Assembly (NCBI GenBank): GCA_012517635.1
Contig: JAAYUP010000474.1
Coordinates: 1-14,094, forward strand
Length of the DNA stretch: 14,094 nucleotides
Direction: 5' to 3'
From: Candidatus Atribacter alterifermentans
GTDB lineage: Bacteria; Atribacterota; Atribacteria; Atribacterales; Atribacteraceae
The position numbers and the translations under genes were made by a program. The notes below the pieces were generated by a model. That model was not told where the DNA came from and searched no databases. It saw only the letters and a program-made list of their open reading frames with translations. Shown here piece after piece: positions 1-6,887 of this stretch (position 1 is the first letter of the stretch; each line of letters begins with the position of its first letter).

Positions 1-64
1 GAGGATAGACCCTCTCAGTTTTCATCCTCATCTGGTGCTGCTATGCGGCATGAGGGTCTATCCT
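1..64. repeat. Imperfect-loop inverted repeat, perfect 13-bp arms
   Basis: Positions 2-14 (AGGATAGACCCTC) and 52-64 (GAGGGTCTATCCT) are perfect reverse complements around a 37-nt loop. The loop contains TTTTCATCCTCA (19-30), which recurs in reverse complement at 6551-6562 in the other repeat-rich gap. This looks like one copy of a dispersed intergenic palindromic element, cut by or close to the window edge. It could also act as a terminator for a gene left of the window, but there is no immediate T-tract. The structure is read directly; the repeat-family assignment is inference. Confidence 0.55.
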
Positions 65-70
65 GAAAAA

Positions 71-99
71 CCACGGGCATGATAAATCAAGCCCCTACC
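71..99. repeat. Short palindromic dispersed-repeat-like unit
   Basis: GGGCATGAT (75-83) and ATCAAGCCC (86-94) form a nine-base inverted repeat with one mismatch and a 2-nt centre, followed by CCTACC. Read on the minus strand it is of the GTAGGGGC...GCCC type, which I recognise as a common short intergenic repeat form in many bacterial genomes. It lies directly beside the 1-64 palindrome and the 118-160 unit. No coding role is apparent. Confidence 0.45.
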
Positions 100-117
100 A
101 AAGATTTTTAAAAAAAG

Positions 118-160
118 CGTCATCCTGAGCCCTCGCTTTTCGAGGGCGTGAGAATCTCAT
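118..160. repeat. Dispersed-repeat-like unit with internal 7-bp hairpin
   Basis: The stretch begins GCGTCATCCTGAGC and ends GAGAATCTCAT, resembling the widespread intergenic repeat of the form GTCATCCTGAGC...GATCTC. Its centre is a perfect hairpin: GCCCTCG (129-135), loop CTTTT (136-140), CGAGGGC (141-147). A spurious reading frame runs out of this unit through 390 and has no protein-like character. The hairpin is seen directly; family membership is recalled similarity and would need a genome-wide search. Confidence 0.45.
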
Positions 161-377
161 CTTGTAATTTTTTCTTTTATTTTTTAATACTCCCCCTCTC
201 CCCCTCGGCTTTTAAAAATCCCCTCGCCCCCTCAGCCTTTATCGCGCCCGATTCATGGAGCGACATGCCATGGCATACCGAATCTTTTTTTTCATCCCCA
301 CCCCAACCCTCTCTCATCAAGAATGATGTGGATAAGTCCTCGATCGCATTGAATTTCCTATTTAACCCTTCTCCTAG
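161..377. other. Gene-free pyrimidine-rich stretch with nested palindromes
   Basis: No convincing gene is present. The plus strand is strongly C/T-rich (runs of CCCCCTCTCC and CCCCTCGCCCC types). A perfect 12-bp palindrome ATGCCATGGCAT lies at 265-276, enclosed by GATTC (250-254) and GAATC (280-284), giving a nested stem. Positions about 297-322 (CCCACCCCAACCCTCTC then ATCAAG) look like a decayed relative of the inverted-repeat arms at 6574-6671. I read this region as accumulated repeat remnants. Confidence 0.4.
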
Positions 378-406
378 TTCAATTTTATAAAAAAGAAGGA
401 TATACT
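378..406 (+). promoter_or_regulatory. Candidate promoter for the EamA permease gene
   Basis: TATACT (401-406) matches five of six bases of the bacterial -10 consensus. Seventeen bases upstream is TTCAAT (378-383), a weak -35 with three of six matches. Transcription would start near 413 and leave a leader of about 90 nt. It is the best sigma-70-like pair between the repeat stretch and the gene, but the match is modest. Confidence 0.3.
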
Positions 407-505
407 ACCATTTACATGCTTTAAAATGTCAACGGTTAATTAGTCAATCATTCAAAAACGAAAATAAATTATTCACTTTTTCAGTAAAATTTTAAGGAGA
501 GAACA

Positions 506-1429
506 ATGAAAGTCAACCGAGCTCTCATAGCTGATCTTTCCTTGGCAGGGGTTTGCCTCGTCTGGGGAGGAACATTTGTCATGATGAAAAATTTATTAAA
601 CAGAGAAGCTCCACTGAATATTCTTTTTTGGCGGTTCACCGTAGCTACGGTATTCCTCTTACTCATCCTTCCCAATAGATTGCCTGATAAAAAAACTTTT
701 AAATATGGATTAATATTAGGAGCAGCACTCTTTGGAGGTTATCTTTTCCAAACTTTTGGTTTAGTTTATACTACTCCAGCTCGCTCGGCATTTATTACTG
801 GCTTATCGGTTATTTTAGTGCCTTTTTTTTCTTTTACCCTCCTCCGAACCAAGCTAAAGAAAGAAACTATGATTGGCGTGGCGATGGCTCTTATTGGATT
901 AGCTTTTCTGACTTATAATCCTTCCGAGTTTTTTAAAGGGCAAATTTTTGGAGATTTATTAACATTGGTTGGCGCAGCAGCATATGGATTACAGATCGTA
1001 TTAGTCGAAAAGTTTTCCCAAAAAAGTCAGGCCCTTCCACTGGTTATTGTTGAAATGAGTACAGTAGCCTTTTCGAGTTTTTTATTGGCGATTTCTTTTC
1101 GGTCTCTTCATCTTCCCACTCAATGGATTGATGTTGGTCAGTTTGTTTTTTTAGGGATTGTTGCGACTGGTTTGGCTTTTGCAATTCAAAAAGTAGCACA
1201 AAAATATACAACCGCTATCCACGTTGGAATCATTTTTGTTTTAGAACCAGTTTTTGCCGCGGTTGTTTCATATTTTCTTTGGCAAGAAAAATTTACACCC
1301 CGCACTATTGCGGGGTGTTTCTTTATCGTTTCCGGGATTCTCTTTTCAGAAATCTCACCCCGGCTTTTTAATCATTCACCTGGTTCAGAATCTACAATTT
1401 TTAAATCAAATTCCAAGCCTTCGACATAA
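506..1429 (+). CDS. EamA/DMT-family transporter (RhaT/YdcZ-like permease)
   Basis: This 307-residue integral membrane protein has the size and internal duplication of the EamA branch of the drug/metabolite transporter superfamily. About ten hydrophobic segments are visible, beginning near residues 10, 36, 67, 94, 122, 147, 178, 211, 239 and 267. The second repeat ends with the family-like stretch WQEKFTPRTIAGCFFIVSGILFSE (about 259-282), followed by a polar tail. The family moves small metabolites such as amino acids or nucleotides across the inner membrane; the substrate cannot be read from sequence. The ATG start has a good AAGGAGA ribosome binding site at 494-500. It is the only plus-strand gene here, and its last 58 bp overlap a minus-strand small ORF. 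A strong GC hairpin lies within the coding sequence at 1295-1318. Confidence 0.9.
   Translation: MKVNRALIADLSLAGVCLVWGGTFVMMKNLLNREAPLNILFWRFTVATVFLLLILPNRLPDKKTFKYGLILGAALFGGYLFQTFGLVYTTPARSAFITGLSVILVPFFSFTLLRTKLKKETMIGVAMALIGLAFLTYNPSEFFKGQIFGDLLTLVGAAAYGLQIVLVEKFSQKSQALPLVIVEMSTVAFSSFLLAISFRSLHLPTQWIDVGQFVFLGIVATGLAFAIQKVAQKYTTAIHVGIIFVLEPVFAAVVSYFLWQEKFTPRTIAGCFFIVSGILFSEISPRLFNHSPGSESTIFKSNSKPST
1295..1318 (-). terminator. Terminator-like hairpin inside the permease gene
   Basis: ACACCCCGC (1295-1303) and GCGGGGTGT (1310-1318) form a perfect 9-bp GC-rich stem with a 6-nt loop. On the minus strand it is followed by AAATTTTTCTT, a five-T run three bases after the stem. On the plus strand it is followed by TTCTTTA. 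It lies 53 bp beyond the stop of the minus-strand small ORF (1372), so it is well placed to end the rlmB-rlmCD-aminotransferase transcript. In the plus direction, ribosomes translating the permease would be expected to suppress it. Structure seen; function inferred. Confidence 0.55.
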
Positions 1430-1521
1430 AGCAGATCAATAATTTTTTGAAGTAAAATCTGTTCTTCGGCTCGGCTCATAGGAGTTCCTTTTCTCCTGAA
1501 ATTTGTTAAAACAATTTTCAT
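1372..1521 (-). CDS. Small ORF, 49 residues, unknown function
   Basis: The frame begins with ATG at 1519-1521 and ends with TGA at 1372-1374. It encodes a short soluble protein starting MKIVLTNFRRKGTPMSRAEE and ending VDSEPGE, with a helical, leucine/isoleucine-rich middle (EEQILLQKIIDLL). A near-ideal ribosome binding site GGAGGACG sits about eight bases before the start. The gene follows the aminotransferase stop (1558) by 36 bp on the same strand, so it probably shares that transcript. An internal ATG at codon 15 (1477-1479) is a second possible start. Its last 58 bp are antisense to the permease 3' end. No family is recognised. Support is the strong ribosome binding site, operon position and downstream terminator-like hairpin; the short length keeps confidence moderate. 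Confidence 0.5.
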   Translation of the reverse strand: MKIVLTNFRRKGTPMSRAEEQILLQKIIDLLYVEGLEFDLKIVDSEPGE

Positions 1522-1557
1522 TTTATCGTCCTCCTGTTCCGGCAATGAGATCCGGTT

Positions 1558-2769
1558 TTATGCTTTTAAACGCTTTAAGGCGAGTTCAACTCGATCCATA
1601 GCTTCTGAAATATTTTCCATTGAATTTGAGAAAGAAATCCGTAAATAACCCTCGCCTCGTTCACCAAAACAGGTTCCAGGAAGAAGTGCAACCCCAGCTT
1701 CCTGTAAAAGATAGGTAGCCATTTCTCGGGACGTTAATCCAAATGATTTAATATTCGGAAAATAATAAAATGCACCATTTGGTTTGACAATTTGAACTCC
1801 TTCAATTTTGCGAATCCGATCAAATAAAAAGTCTCTTCTTCGACGGAATTCATTAGACATATTTTGAACTGAATCTCTGGCAAATCTAAGAGCTTCAGCT
1901 CCAGCCATTTGAGTGAAGGTACAGGTACAGGAATTGGAATTGGTAACCATTAAGGATAAATAGCCAGCTAACTCCCGAGGAAGAACAGCATAGCCCAACC
2001 TCCAACCAGTCATGGCAAAAGTTTTGGAAAAAGCATCGAGTAAAATTGTCCTCTCTTTCATGCCTGGGTATTGGATTATGCTCACATGATCTCCGTCATA
2101 AACTATTTCACTATACACTTCATCAGAAAAAACTATTAAATCCGCATCGATAGCAACTTTGGTAATTGCCTCTAAGTCTTCTGCCAACAATCTTGAACCA
2201 GTAGGATTATGGGGAGAATTTAAAATTAACATCTTCGTTTTTGAAGTAATTAAACTTTTCAGTTCATTTGTATCTACACGAAATTCATTCTCTTCCAAAA
2301 GGGGAAGTGGAACTGCTTTTGCCCCGGCAAAATCAATAATTGATCGATAAGCTGGAAATCCAGGATTAGGATAAATCACCTCATCGCCCGGTTGCAGAAA
2401 CATCAAGAAAGATAAAAATATAACTGGTTTGGCTCCGGGAGTGATGACAACTTCCTCTGGATCAACCTTTACTCCGCGGGTTTTTTTCATATATGATGAA
2501 ACTGCTTCTTTTAAGTCATCTAATCCAGAAGAAGGTACATAGTAAGTATGCCCGTCTTGGATGGCTTGAATCGCTTTATTTTTAACATTTTCAGGAGTGT
2601 CAAAATCCGGCTCACCGATTTCTAAATGAATAATTTTTTGACCAGTCTTTTCCAATTTCCGGGCTTGATCTAAGACCTCAAACGCACCTTCACCACTCAA
2701 ACGGAATACTCTATCAGCAAGGAAGTCATTTAACTTAGCAAATCTATTGAGATTCTCTATGGATTTCAT
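1558..2769 (-). CDS. Class I/II PLP-dependent aminotransferase (aspartate aminotransferase-like)
   Basis: This enzyme moves an amino group between an amino acid and a 2-oxo acid using pyridoxal phosphate. Fold-type I hallmarks, numbered from the preferred start, are IGEPDFDTP (about 51-59), SPHNPTG with the cofactor-binding Asn at about 188, FSDEVYSE with Asp 216, SKTFAMTGWRLGY with the Schiff-base Lys at about 249, and YLRISFS with the substrate carboxylate-binding Arg near 377. The length of 403 residues is normal for the group. The frame could extend to a TTG at 2823, but the ATG at 2767-2769 has a good ribosome binding site (AGGTGA, 4 bp upstream) while the TTG has none, so I prefer the ATG. 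It follows the RNA methyltransferase gene and is followed by a small ORF. Aspartate, alanine or aromatic substrates are all possible; specificity is not visible. Confidence 0.88.
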   Translation of the reverse strand: MKSIENLNRFAKLNDFLADRVFRLSGEGAFEVLDQARKLEKTGQKIIHLEIGEPDFDTPENVKNKAIQAIQDGHTYYVPSSGLDDLKEAVSSYMKKTRGVKVDPEEVVITPGAKPVIFLSFLMFLQPGDEVIYPNPGFPAYRSIIDFAGAKAVPLPLLEENEFRVDTNELKSLITSKTKMLILNSPHNPTGSRLLAEDLEAITKVAIDADLIVFSDEVYSEIVYDGDHVSIIQYPGMKERTILLDAFSKTFAMTGWRLGYAVLPRELAGYLSLMVTNSNSCTCTFTQMAGAEALRFARDSVQNMSNEFRRRRDFLFDRIRKIEGVQIVKPNGAFYYFPNIKSFGLTSREMATYLLQEAGVALLPGTCFGERGEGYLRISFSNSMENISEAMDRVELALKRLKA

Positions 2770-2844
2770 AGTTTCACCTACCTTATTTGGTAATACTCTA
2801 ACTACCGAACCAACTTTTTGCAATACCCTGATATTGAAATATTT

Positions 2845-4212
2845 TTAAGAAGGTTCAATTAAAGCTACTGCTTCGTAATGAGGAGTTTGAGGAAAAAGAT
2901 CAACCCAGGTTATTCTTTTCAAAAAGAAGTTGTTCTCAGCAAACATCGCCAAATCACGAGCCAACGATGCTGTGTTGCAAGAAACATAGACGATTTTTTC
3001 AGGATGGGCTGTAACCAAAGTTTTAATAACTTTCGGCGTTAAACCAGCCCGAGGAGGATCAACTATTCCCTTCTTCAGGGAATCTCCAATTCCGTCCAGT
3101 AAGACTTTTTCTACTCTCCCACAAATAGCGTTATAAGAAGTAATCGAGTTTAGAGAAGCATTGTATCGAGCATCATCAACTGCCTGGGAATTTTCTTCAA
3201 TTCCAGTAACCTTATTTCCTTGGTGAGATAAATATAACCCAATACTTCCGTTCCCTGAATAAAGGTCAAAAAGTGATTCAGTGGGCTTTAGATCAACATA
3301 ATCATCAATAATTGGATAAAGGAGCTCGCCAGTATGAATATTGACCTGGGAAAAACTATCGATGGAGACTTTATATCGGGTTGAACCAATGGTCTCAATA
3401 TAATAGTCTGAACCATATAAAAGAATTTTTTGTTCGAATAAGAGGGCATTGGCTAGTGAGTTGTTGATAATTTGAACCAAACCAGAAATATTAGGAAAAT
3501 TATGGGTTAAGTCCTTAACCATTTCTCTCACCCCAGGAAGATCGCCCTTTATCGTTGATAGACCGATTAAATATTGGTCAAGACTATGGTTATAACGAAT
3601 TAATAAATTTCTTAAAAAACCGTCTTTCCGAACCGGATCGTATCCTTTTAATCCATAACGGTTCCCATAGGATCGAAAAAAATCTAATAGCCCGGTCACA
3701 GTCTGTGAGTTCATTAAATAACAAGTTTGTAAATCAATAAGATCCCAATATTTTCCCTTAGGTCTCAATCCACAAATCAATTTCCCATCTTTATTTCCAA
3801 AGTTAAATTCCATTTTGTTGCGATAACTAAGACATTGAACTGAGGAAATAAATCCCCCATAATCAATTGATGAAAGATCGACTTTCCCAATTTTTTCGAT
3901 GGTCGTGAGGGCATTTTTCTCTTTTATTGATATTTGCTCTGCATAATTCATAAATTGAAGGCTACAACCTCCGCAACCCATTTGGAAATGAGAACATACC
4001 GCATCAACTCGTGCTGGTGATTTATGAATGAATTCGTTGAGCTCTCCCTGAAGAAAATTTCTTTTAACTTTTCGAATTGAAACTCGACATTTTTCTCCTG
4101 GAAGAACTCCCGGTACAAAAATAACCCAGTTTTGATGGCGTATTACCCCAACACAATCGGGAAGAGCAAAGGCTTCAACCACTCCCTCAATAACATCACC
4201 TTTTTTCAACAT
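2845..4212 (-). CDS. rlmCD: 23S rRNA (uracil-5-)-methyltransferase, RlmCD/RumA type
   Basis: This is an RNA m5U methyltransferase of the RumA/TrmA family, which methylates 23S rRNA uridines with S-adenosylmethionine. From the preferred start, an N-terminal TRAM domain spans about 1-60. Four Cys (about 73, 80, 83 and 164; CSHFQMGCGGC then CYLM) match the family's [4Fe-4S] site. SQVN follows near 287-290, then the SAM loop DLYSGNGSIG (about 316-325), DPPRAGL (385-391), the nucleophile in VSCN (Cys 412) and a C-terminal HYEAV with the likely general base Glu 447. The frame extends to a TTG at 4260, but the ATG at 4210-4212 has GAGGA seven bases upstream and places TRAM right at the N-terminus, so it is preferred. 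It then overlaps the rlmB 3' end by 17 bp. The family has RlmC, RlmD, RlmCD and TrmFO-independent tRNA members; the symbol rests on Firmicutes-like context. Confidence 0.87.
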   Translation of the reverse strand: MLKKGDVIEGVVEAFALPDCVGVIRHQNWVIFVPGVLPGEKCRVSIRKVKRNFLQGELNEFIHKSPARVDAVCSHFQMGCGGCSLQFMNYAEQISIKEKNALTTIEKIGKVDLSSIDYGGFISSVQCLSYRNKMEFNFGNKDGKLICGLRPKGKYWDLIDLQTCYLMNSQTVTGLLDFFRSYGNRYGLKGYDPVRKDGFLRNLLIRYNHSLDQYLIGLSTIKGDLPGVREMVKDLTHNFPNISGLVQIINNSLANALLFEQKILLYGSDYYIETIGSTRYKVSIDSFSQVNIHTGELLYPIIDDYVDLKPTESLFDLYSGNGSIGLYLSHQGNKVTGIEENSQAVDDARYNASLNSITSYNAICGRVEKVLLDGIGDSLKKGIVDPPRAGLTPKVIKTLVTAHPEKIVYVSCNTASLARDLAMFAENNFFLKRITWVDLFPQTPHYEAVALIEPS

Positions 4213-4957
4213 GCTTTGGTCCTCGTTTTTGGCGAAGGACTTCATAAAGTCCGATACCAAAAGCTACCGATACATTGAATGAATTAACAGAGTTTTTCAT
4301 TGGAATAGAAACTTCATAGTCACAAAGAGAACGGATAATCTTTCGAACTCCCCGATTCTCTCCTCCAACTAAAATTCCCCATGAACCATGGCTAAAATCC
4401 ATTTCCCATAGAGGGACTTTCGCTTCAGCATCAAATGAAACAATCCAAAAACTATGCTCGCGAAATTCTTTTATAATCCCTGTAAAATTATTTTCCTGAG
4501 CAATGTCGATTTTTTCCAATTCTCCTACTGAAGCCTTTATAACCTCAGAATTGATAGGGGCGGTGTGAGCTTTGCTAATAATTACACCATCAACTCCAAA
4601 AGCTGTTGCTGTTCTGAGTATTGCTCCTAAATTCCGAGGATCTTCAACACTATCAACAAAAACCACTAAGGAATCTCTCTTTGATTTTACTTTGATGAGT
4701 ATGTCTTTCCAGGTTGGATTTCCCAATGGTTCATAAACTAAAAGAACTCCTTGGTGATGAGCTTGATAACCTGCAATTTTTTGCAAAGCAAGTTTATCCA
4801 ACCGATTCAATGGTATTTTTAATCGATTCGCTTCCTCAATAATTTTATTGATAACATCACCTTGGATATTATTTTGAAGATAAAGTTGAATCGGCTTTTT
4901 CCTTGGTGATTCCAAAGCTTCTCTTACCGGATTGCGTCCGTAAATGATATATGGCAT
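4196..4957 (-). CDS. rlmB: 23S rRNA (guanosine-2'-O-)-methyltransferase RlmB-like, SpoU family
   Basis: This 253-residue SPOUT-class methyltransferase has the two-part RlmB layout. An N-terminal substrate-binding domain starts IYGRNPVREAL and ends near AHHQGVLL (about 4-74). A knotted C-terminal SpoU domain follows, with motif 1 DPRNLGAILRTATAFG (106-121), motif 2 GGENRGV (198-204) and motif 3 IPMKNSVNSFNVSVA (218-232). RlmB methylates a peptidyl-transferase-loop guanosine of 23S rRNA (G2251 in E. coli); TrmH-type paralogues with other targets cannot be excluded. The ATG start has only a weak purine-rich ribosome site (GAGAGAAG). It lies 53 bp after the cysS stop, the same order as in the Firmicutes yac region but without mrnC between them, and overlaps the next gene. 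Confidence 0.9.
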   Translation of the reverse strand: MPYIIYGRNPVREALESPRKKPIQLYLQNNIQGDVINKIIEEANRLKIPLNRLDKLALQKIAGYQAHHQGVLLVYEPLGNPTWKDILIKVKSKRDSLVVFVDSVEDPRNLGAILRTATAFGVDGVIISKAHTAPINSEVIKASVGELEKIDIAQENNFTGIIKEFREHSFWIVSFDAEAKVPLWEMDFSHGSWGILVGGENRGVRKIIRSLCDYEVSIPMKNSVNSFNVSVAFGIGLYEVLRQKRGPKHVEKR

Positions 4958-5010
4958 TGCTTCTCTCTTCTTCAGTTTTATTTTAAATTTACCATAATGT
5001 TTGATAAAAA

Positions 5011-6432
5011 TTAACCTTCGTCTCGATAATAGCGAGGCCCCAGAGGTGTATCTTCGATAATATAACCGGATTTTATAATAGAATCTCGAAGAAGATCAGC
5101 TTGGGAAAAATCTCGATTTTTTCTGGCTTTTTCCCTATCCTGAATGAGCCTTAAAACTTCTTGATCCTCTTCCTCTATCCCCTGAAGCGGCATAACACCC
5201 AAAATTTGGTTCACTTGTTTAAGAAAACCTAAAATATTTTCCAAGGTTTTGGGATTCCATTTTCGTCTTTTTGGTTGAAGATAAGTATTCATCTCTTTAA
5301 TAAAATCACTTAAAACTGCCAAGGCTTGAGGTGTATTAAAATCATCGGCAAGCGAAGAAATAAACTTCTCATGGAGTAACTGGATCTTTTCAATCAAACT
5401 TTCATCGCTATCCTGCCATTTCGAATCTGACTGGATTTGGTTATAAATAAAAAAGAAATTCCGAACAAAATTTTTAATTCGATTTAAATAACTCCCTGCA
5501 GCATCTAAAATCGTATCATCGATATTAATAGGATTGCGGTAATGAGTAAAAAGAATAACTAAACGCAAGACTCGGGGATCCCGGTTTGCACAAAGTTCTC
5601 GAACCGTTAAGATGTTTCCTAATGACTTTGACATCTTTTCATTTTGAATATTCACATAACCATTATGAAGCCAATATTTAACAAAAGGTTTGCCGGTAGC
5701 TGCTTCACTTTGAGCGATTTCATTCTCATGATGGGGAAATATTAAATCAATTCCGCCGGCATGAATATCCAAGGTTTCGCCTAAATATTTCATCGACATT
5801 GCCGAACATTCAATATGCCATCCTGGTCTCCCCTTTCCCCAAGGGCTTTCCCAATAGGGTTCTCCTGGTTTGGCGCTTTTCCATAGAACAAAATCGGCTG
5901 GATTTCTTTTTTGATAACGAGCCTCAACCCGTGCTCCTTCTATTTGATCTTCCAAAGGTTTTCGAGAAAGTTTACCATACTCAGAAAAACGTGAAACATC
6001 AAATAAAATGTCACCTTCAAGAGTGTAAGTAAAACCTCGATTTTCGAGACGTTGAATAAGGGCGATAATATCTTGAATATGCTCAGTTGCTCGAGGCGAA
6101 ATGGTTGGTTGAGTGATGCCCAAACGTTCAGCATCAATCAAATATTGTTCAATATAGTAAGAGGCAATTTCTTCGGGTTGAAGACCCTTTTCCCTGGCTC
6201 GATTGATTATTTTATCATCAATATCGGTAAAATTTTGTACAAAGGTAACTTCATAACCTACCTGCTCAAAAAACCGTCGCAAACAATCGAATATGACAAA
6301 TACTCTGGCATTTCCGATATGAATTAAGTCATAAACGGTAGGTCCACACGCATAAAAACCAATTTTTCCATTCTTCTGTGGAACAAACAATTCTTTTTTT
6401 TGGGTTAGTGTGTTATAGAGGTAGATATCCAA
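5011..6432 (-). CDS. cysS: Cysteinyl-tRNA synthetase
   Basis: CysS charges tRNA-Cys with cysteine in an ATP-dependent reaction in the cytoplasm. This 473-residue protein has the full class I set: FYACGPTVYD with zinc ligand Cys 29, the HIGH-type sequence HIGN (38-41), the remaining zinc ligands Cys 209 (HIECSAMS), His 234 and Glu 238 (FPHHENEIAQSEA), and KMSKSLGN (266-273). A DALR-like anticodon-binding tail follows, with the late family sequence RDKAR-type helix (DREKARKNRDFSQAD). The start at 6432 is TTG, not ATG; the residues MDIYLYNTLT fit the normal family N-terminus exactly, so the TTG is credible despite a weak ribosome site (AAGGGAACG). Upstream is a 469-bp gap, so it probably heads the cysS-rlmB-rlmCD-aminotransferase unit. 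Confidence 0.96.
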   Translation of the reverse strand: MDIYLYNTLTQKKELFVPQKNGKIGFYACGPTVYDLIHIGNARVFVIFDCLRRFFEQVGYEVTFVQNFTDIDDKIINRAREKGLQPEEIASYYIEQYLIDAERLGITQPTISPRATEHIQDIIALIQRLENRGFTYTLEGDILFDVSRFSEYGKLSRKPLEDQIEGARVEARYQKRNPADFVLWKSAKPGEPYWESPWGKGRPGWHIECSAMSMKYLGETLDIHAGGIDLIFPHHENEIAQSEAATGKPFVKYWLHNGYVNIQNEKMSKSLGNILTVRELCANRDPRVLRLVILFTHYRNPINIDDTILDAAGSYLNRIKNFVRNFFFIYNQIQSDSKWQDSDESLIEKIQLLHEKFISSLADDFNTPQALAVLSDFIKEMNTYLQPKRRKWNPKTLENILGFLKQVNQILGVMPLQGIEEEDQEVLRLIQDREKARKNRDFSQADLLRDSIIKSGYIIEDTPLGPRYYRDEG

Positions 6433-6573
6433 TCTCGTTCCCTTTCCCGTTTTTCAATATGAGATGAAACAATGAACTGGTTTTGTTATAAGGAATAAAT
6501 CGATTACTGACTTTTTTCTGATTGAAAACTATTCTACTTGGTGACACGGCTGAGGATGAAAATTCCTTTCCCC

Positions 6574-6671
6574 TCACCCCTAACCCTCTCCCACCAGGGC
6601 AGAAAAAAACGAATAAAAGGATCCAATTGGTTCCTTCTCCCTTGATGGGAGAAGGTGAGGATAAGGGGTGA
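6574..6671. repeat. MITE-like imperfect inverted repeat
   Basis: The left arm (6574-6604) reads TCACCCCTAACCCTC then TCCCACCAGGGCAGAA. The right arm (6635-6671), reverse-complemented, reads TCACCCCTTATCCTCACC then TTCTCCCATCAAGGGAGAA. The arms match closely apart from a few substitutions and a 6-base indel. The 30-bp spacer contains GGATCC and the palindrome CCAATTGG. I recognise the CCCTCACCC...CCCTCTCCC form as a frequent dispersed intergenic repeat in bacterial genomes. It has no coding capacity and depends on an external source for any movement. Transcribed, it would make a strong hairpin in the cysS leader or an insulator between units. Confidence 0.65.
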
Positions 6672-6853
6672 AAGCTCAGAATGAGATCCTGATTCGTTGC
6701 TATAAATGAGTTACCTATTAAAATCATTCTTGTGTTTTCAGGATAAAGCCTCAATTCAAGTTACAAATCAATACTATATAAGGATGAAATCGAATATTCA
6801 CATCATGCTACGGCATTTCACTATATTCAATAAGGACTGGACAGAATAAATAA

Positions 6854-6887
6854 AGTCCCTTGGAATTTGCACGAAGGCAAATTGACT
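6854..6887 (-). terminator. Probable intrinsic terminator after the rlpA-like gene
   Basis: AATTTGC (6864-6870) and GCAAATT (6877-6883) pair in a perfect 7-bp stem around a 6-nt loop (CTTCGT on the minus strand). Outer AGTC (6854-6857) and GACT (6884-6887) can extend it across a one-sided bulge. On the minus strand the stem is followed by TTATTTATT. It begins 15 bp beyond the rlpA-like stop, where the yacL-ispD-ispF-rlpA unit should end. The T-tract is interrupted, so efficiency is uncertain. Confidence 0.4.

Noticed and set aside
1..160. CRISPR array at the left edge
   Set aside because: The palindromic units differ from each other in sequence and length, and there is no regular repeat-spacer spacing.
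148..390. 80-codon plus-strand frame in the left gap
   Set aside because: It reads through C/T-rich repeat remnants, giving a Pro/Ser-rich product with no domain; no ribosome site precedes its ATG.
481..675. 64-codon minus-strand frame opposite the permease start
   Set aside because: It is a shadow of the permease frame and shows no ribosome site or domain.
1539..1559. Possible plus-strand terminator after the permease (CCGG stem, then TTTTA)
   Set aside because: The stem is only 4 bp with a 9-nt loop; too weak to report as a terminator.
6413..6754. 113-codon minus-strand frame between the rlpA-like gene and cysS
   Set aside because: Its middle is the translation of the inverted-repeat element, and it overlaps the start of cysS. 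No ribosome site or family likeness.
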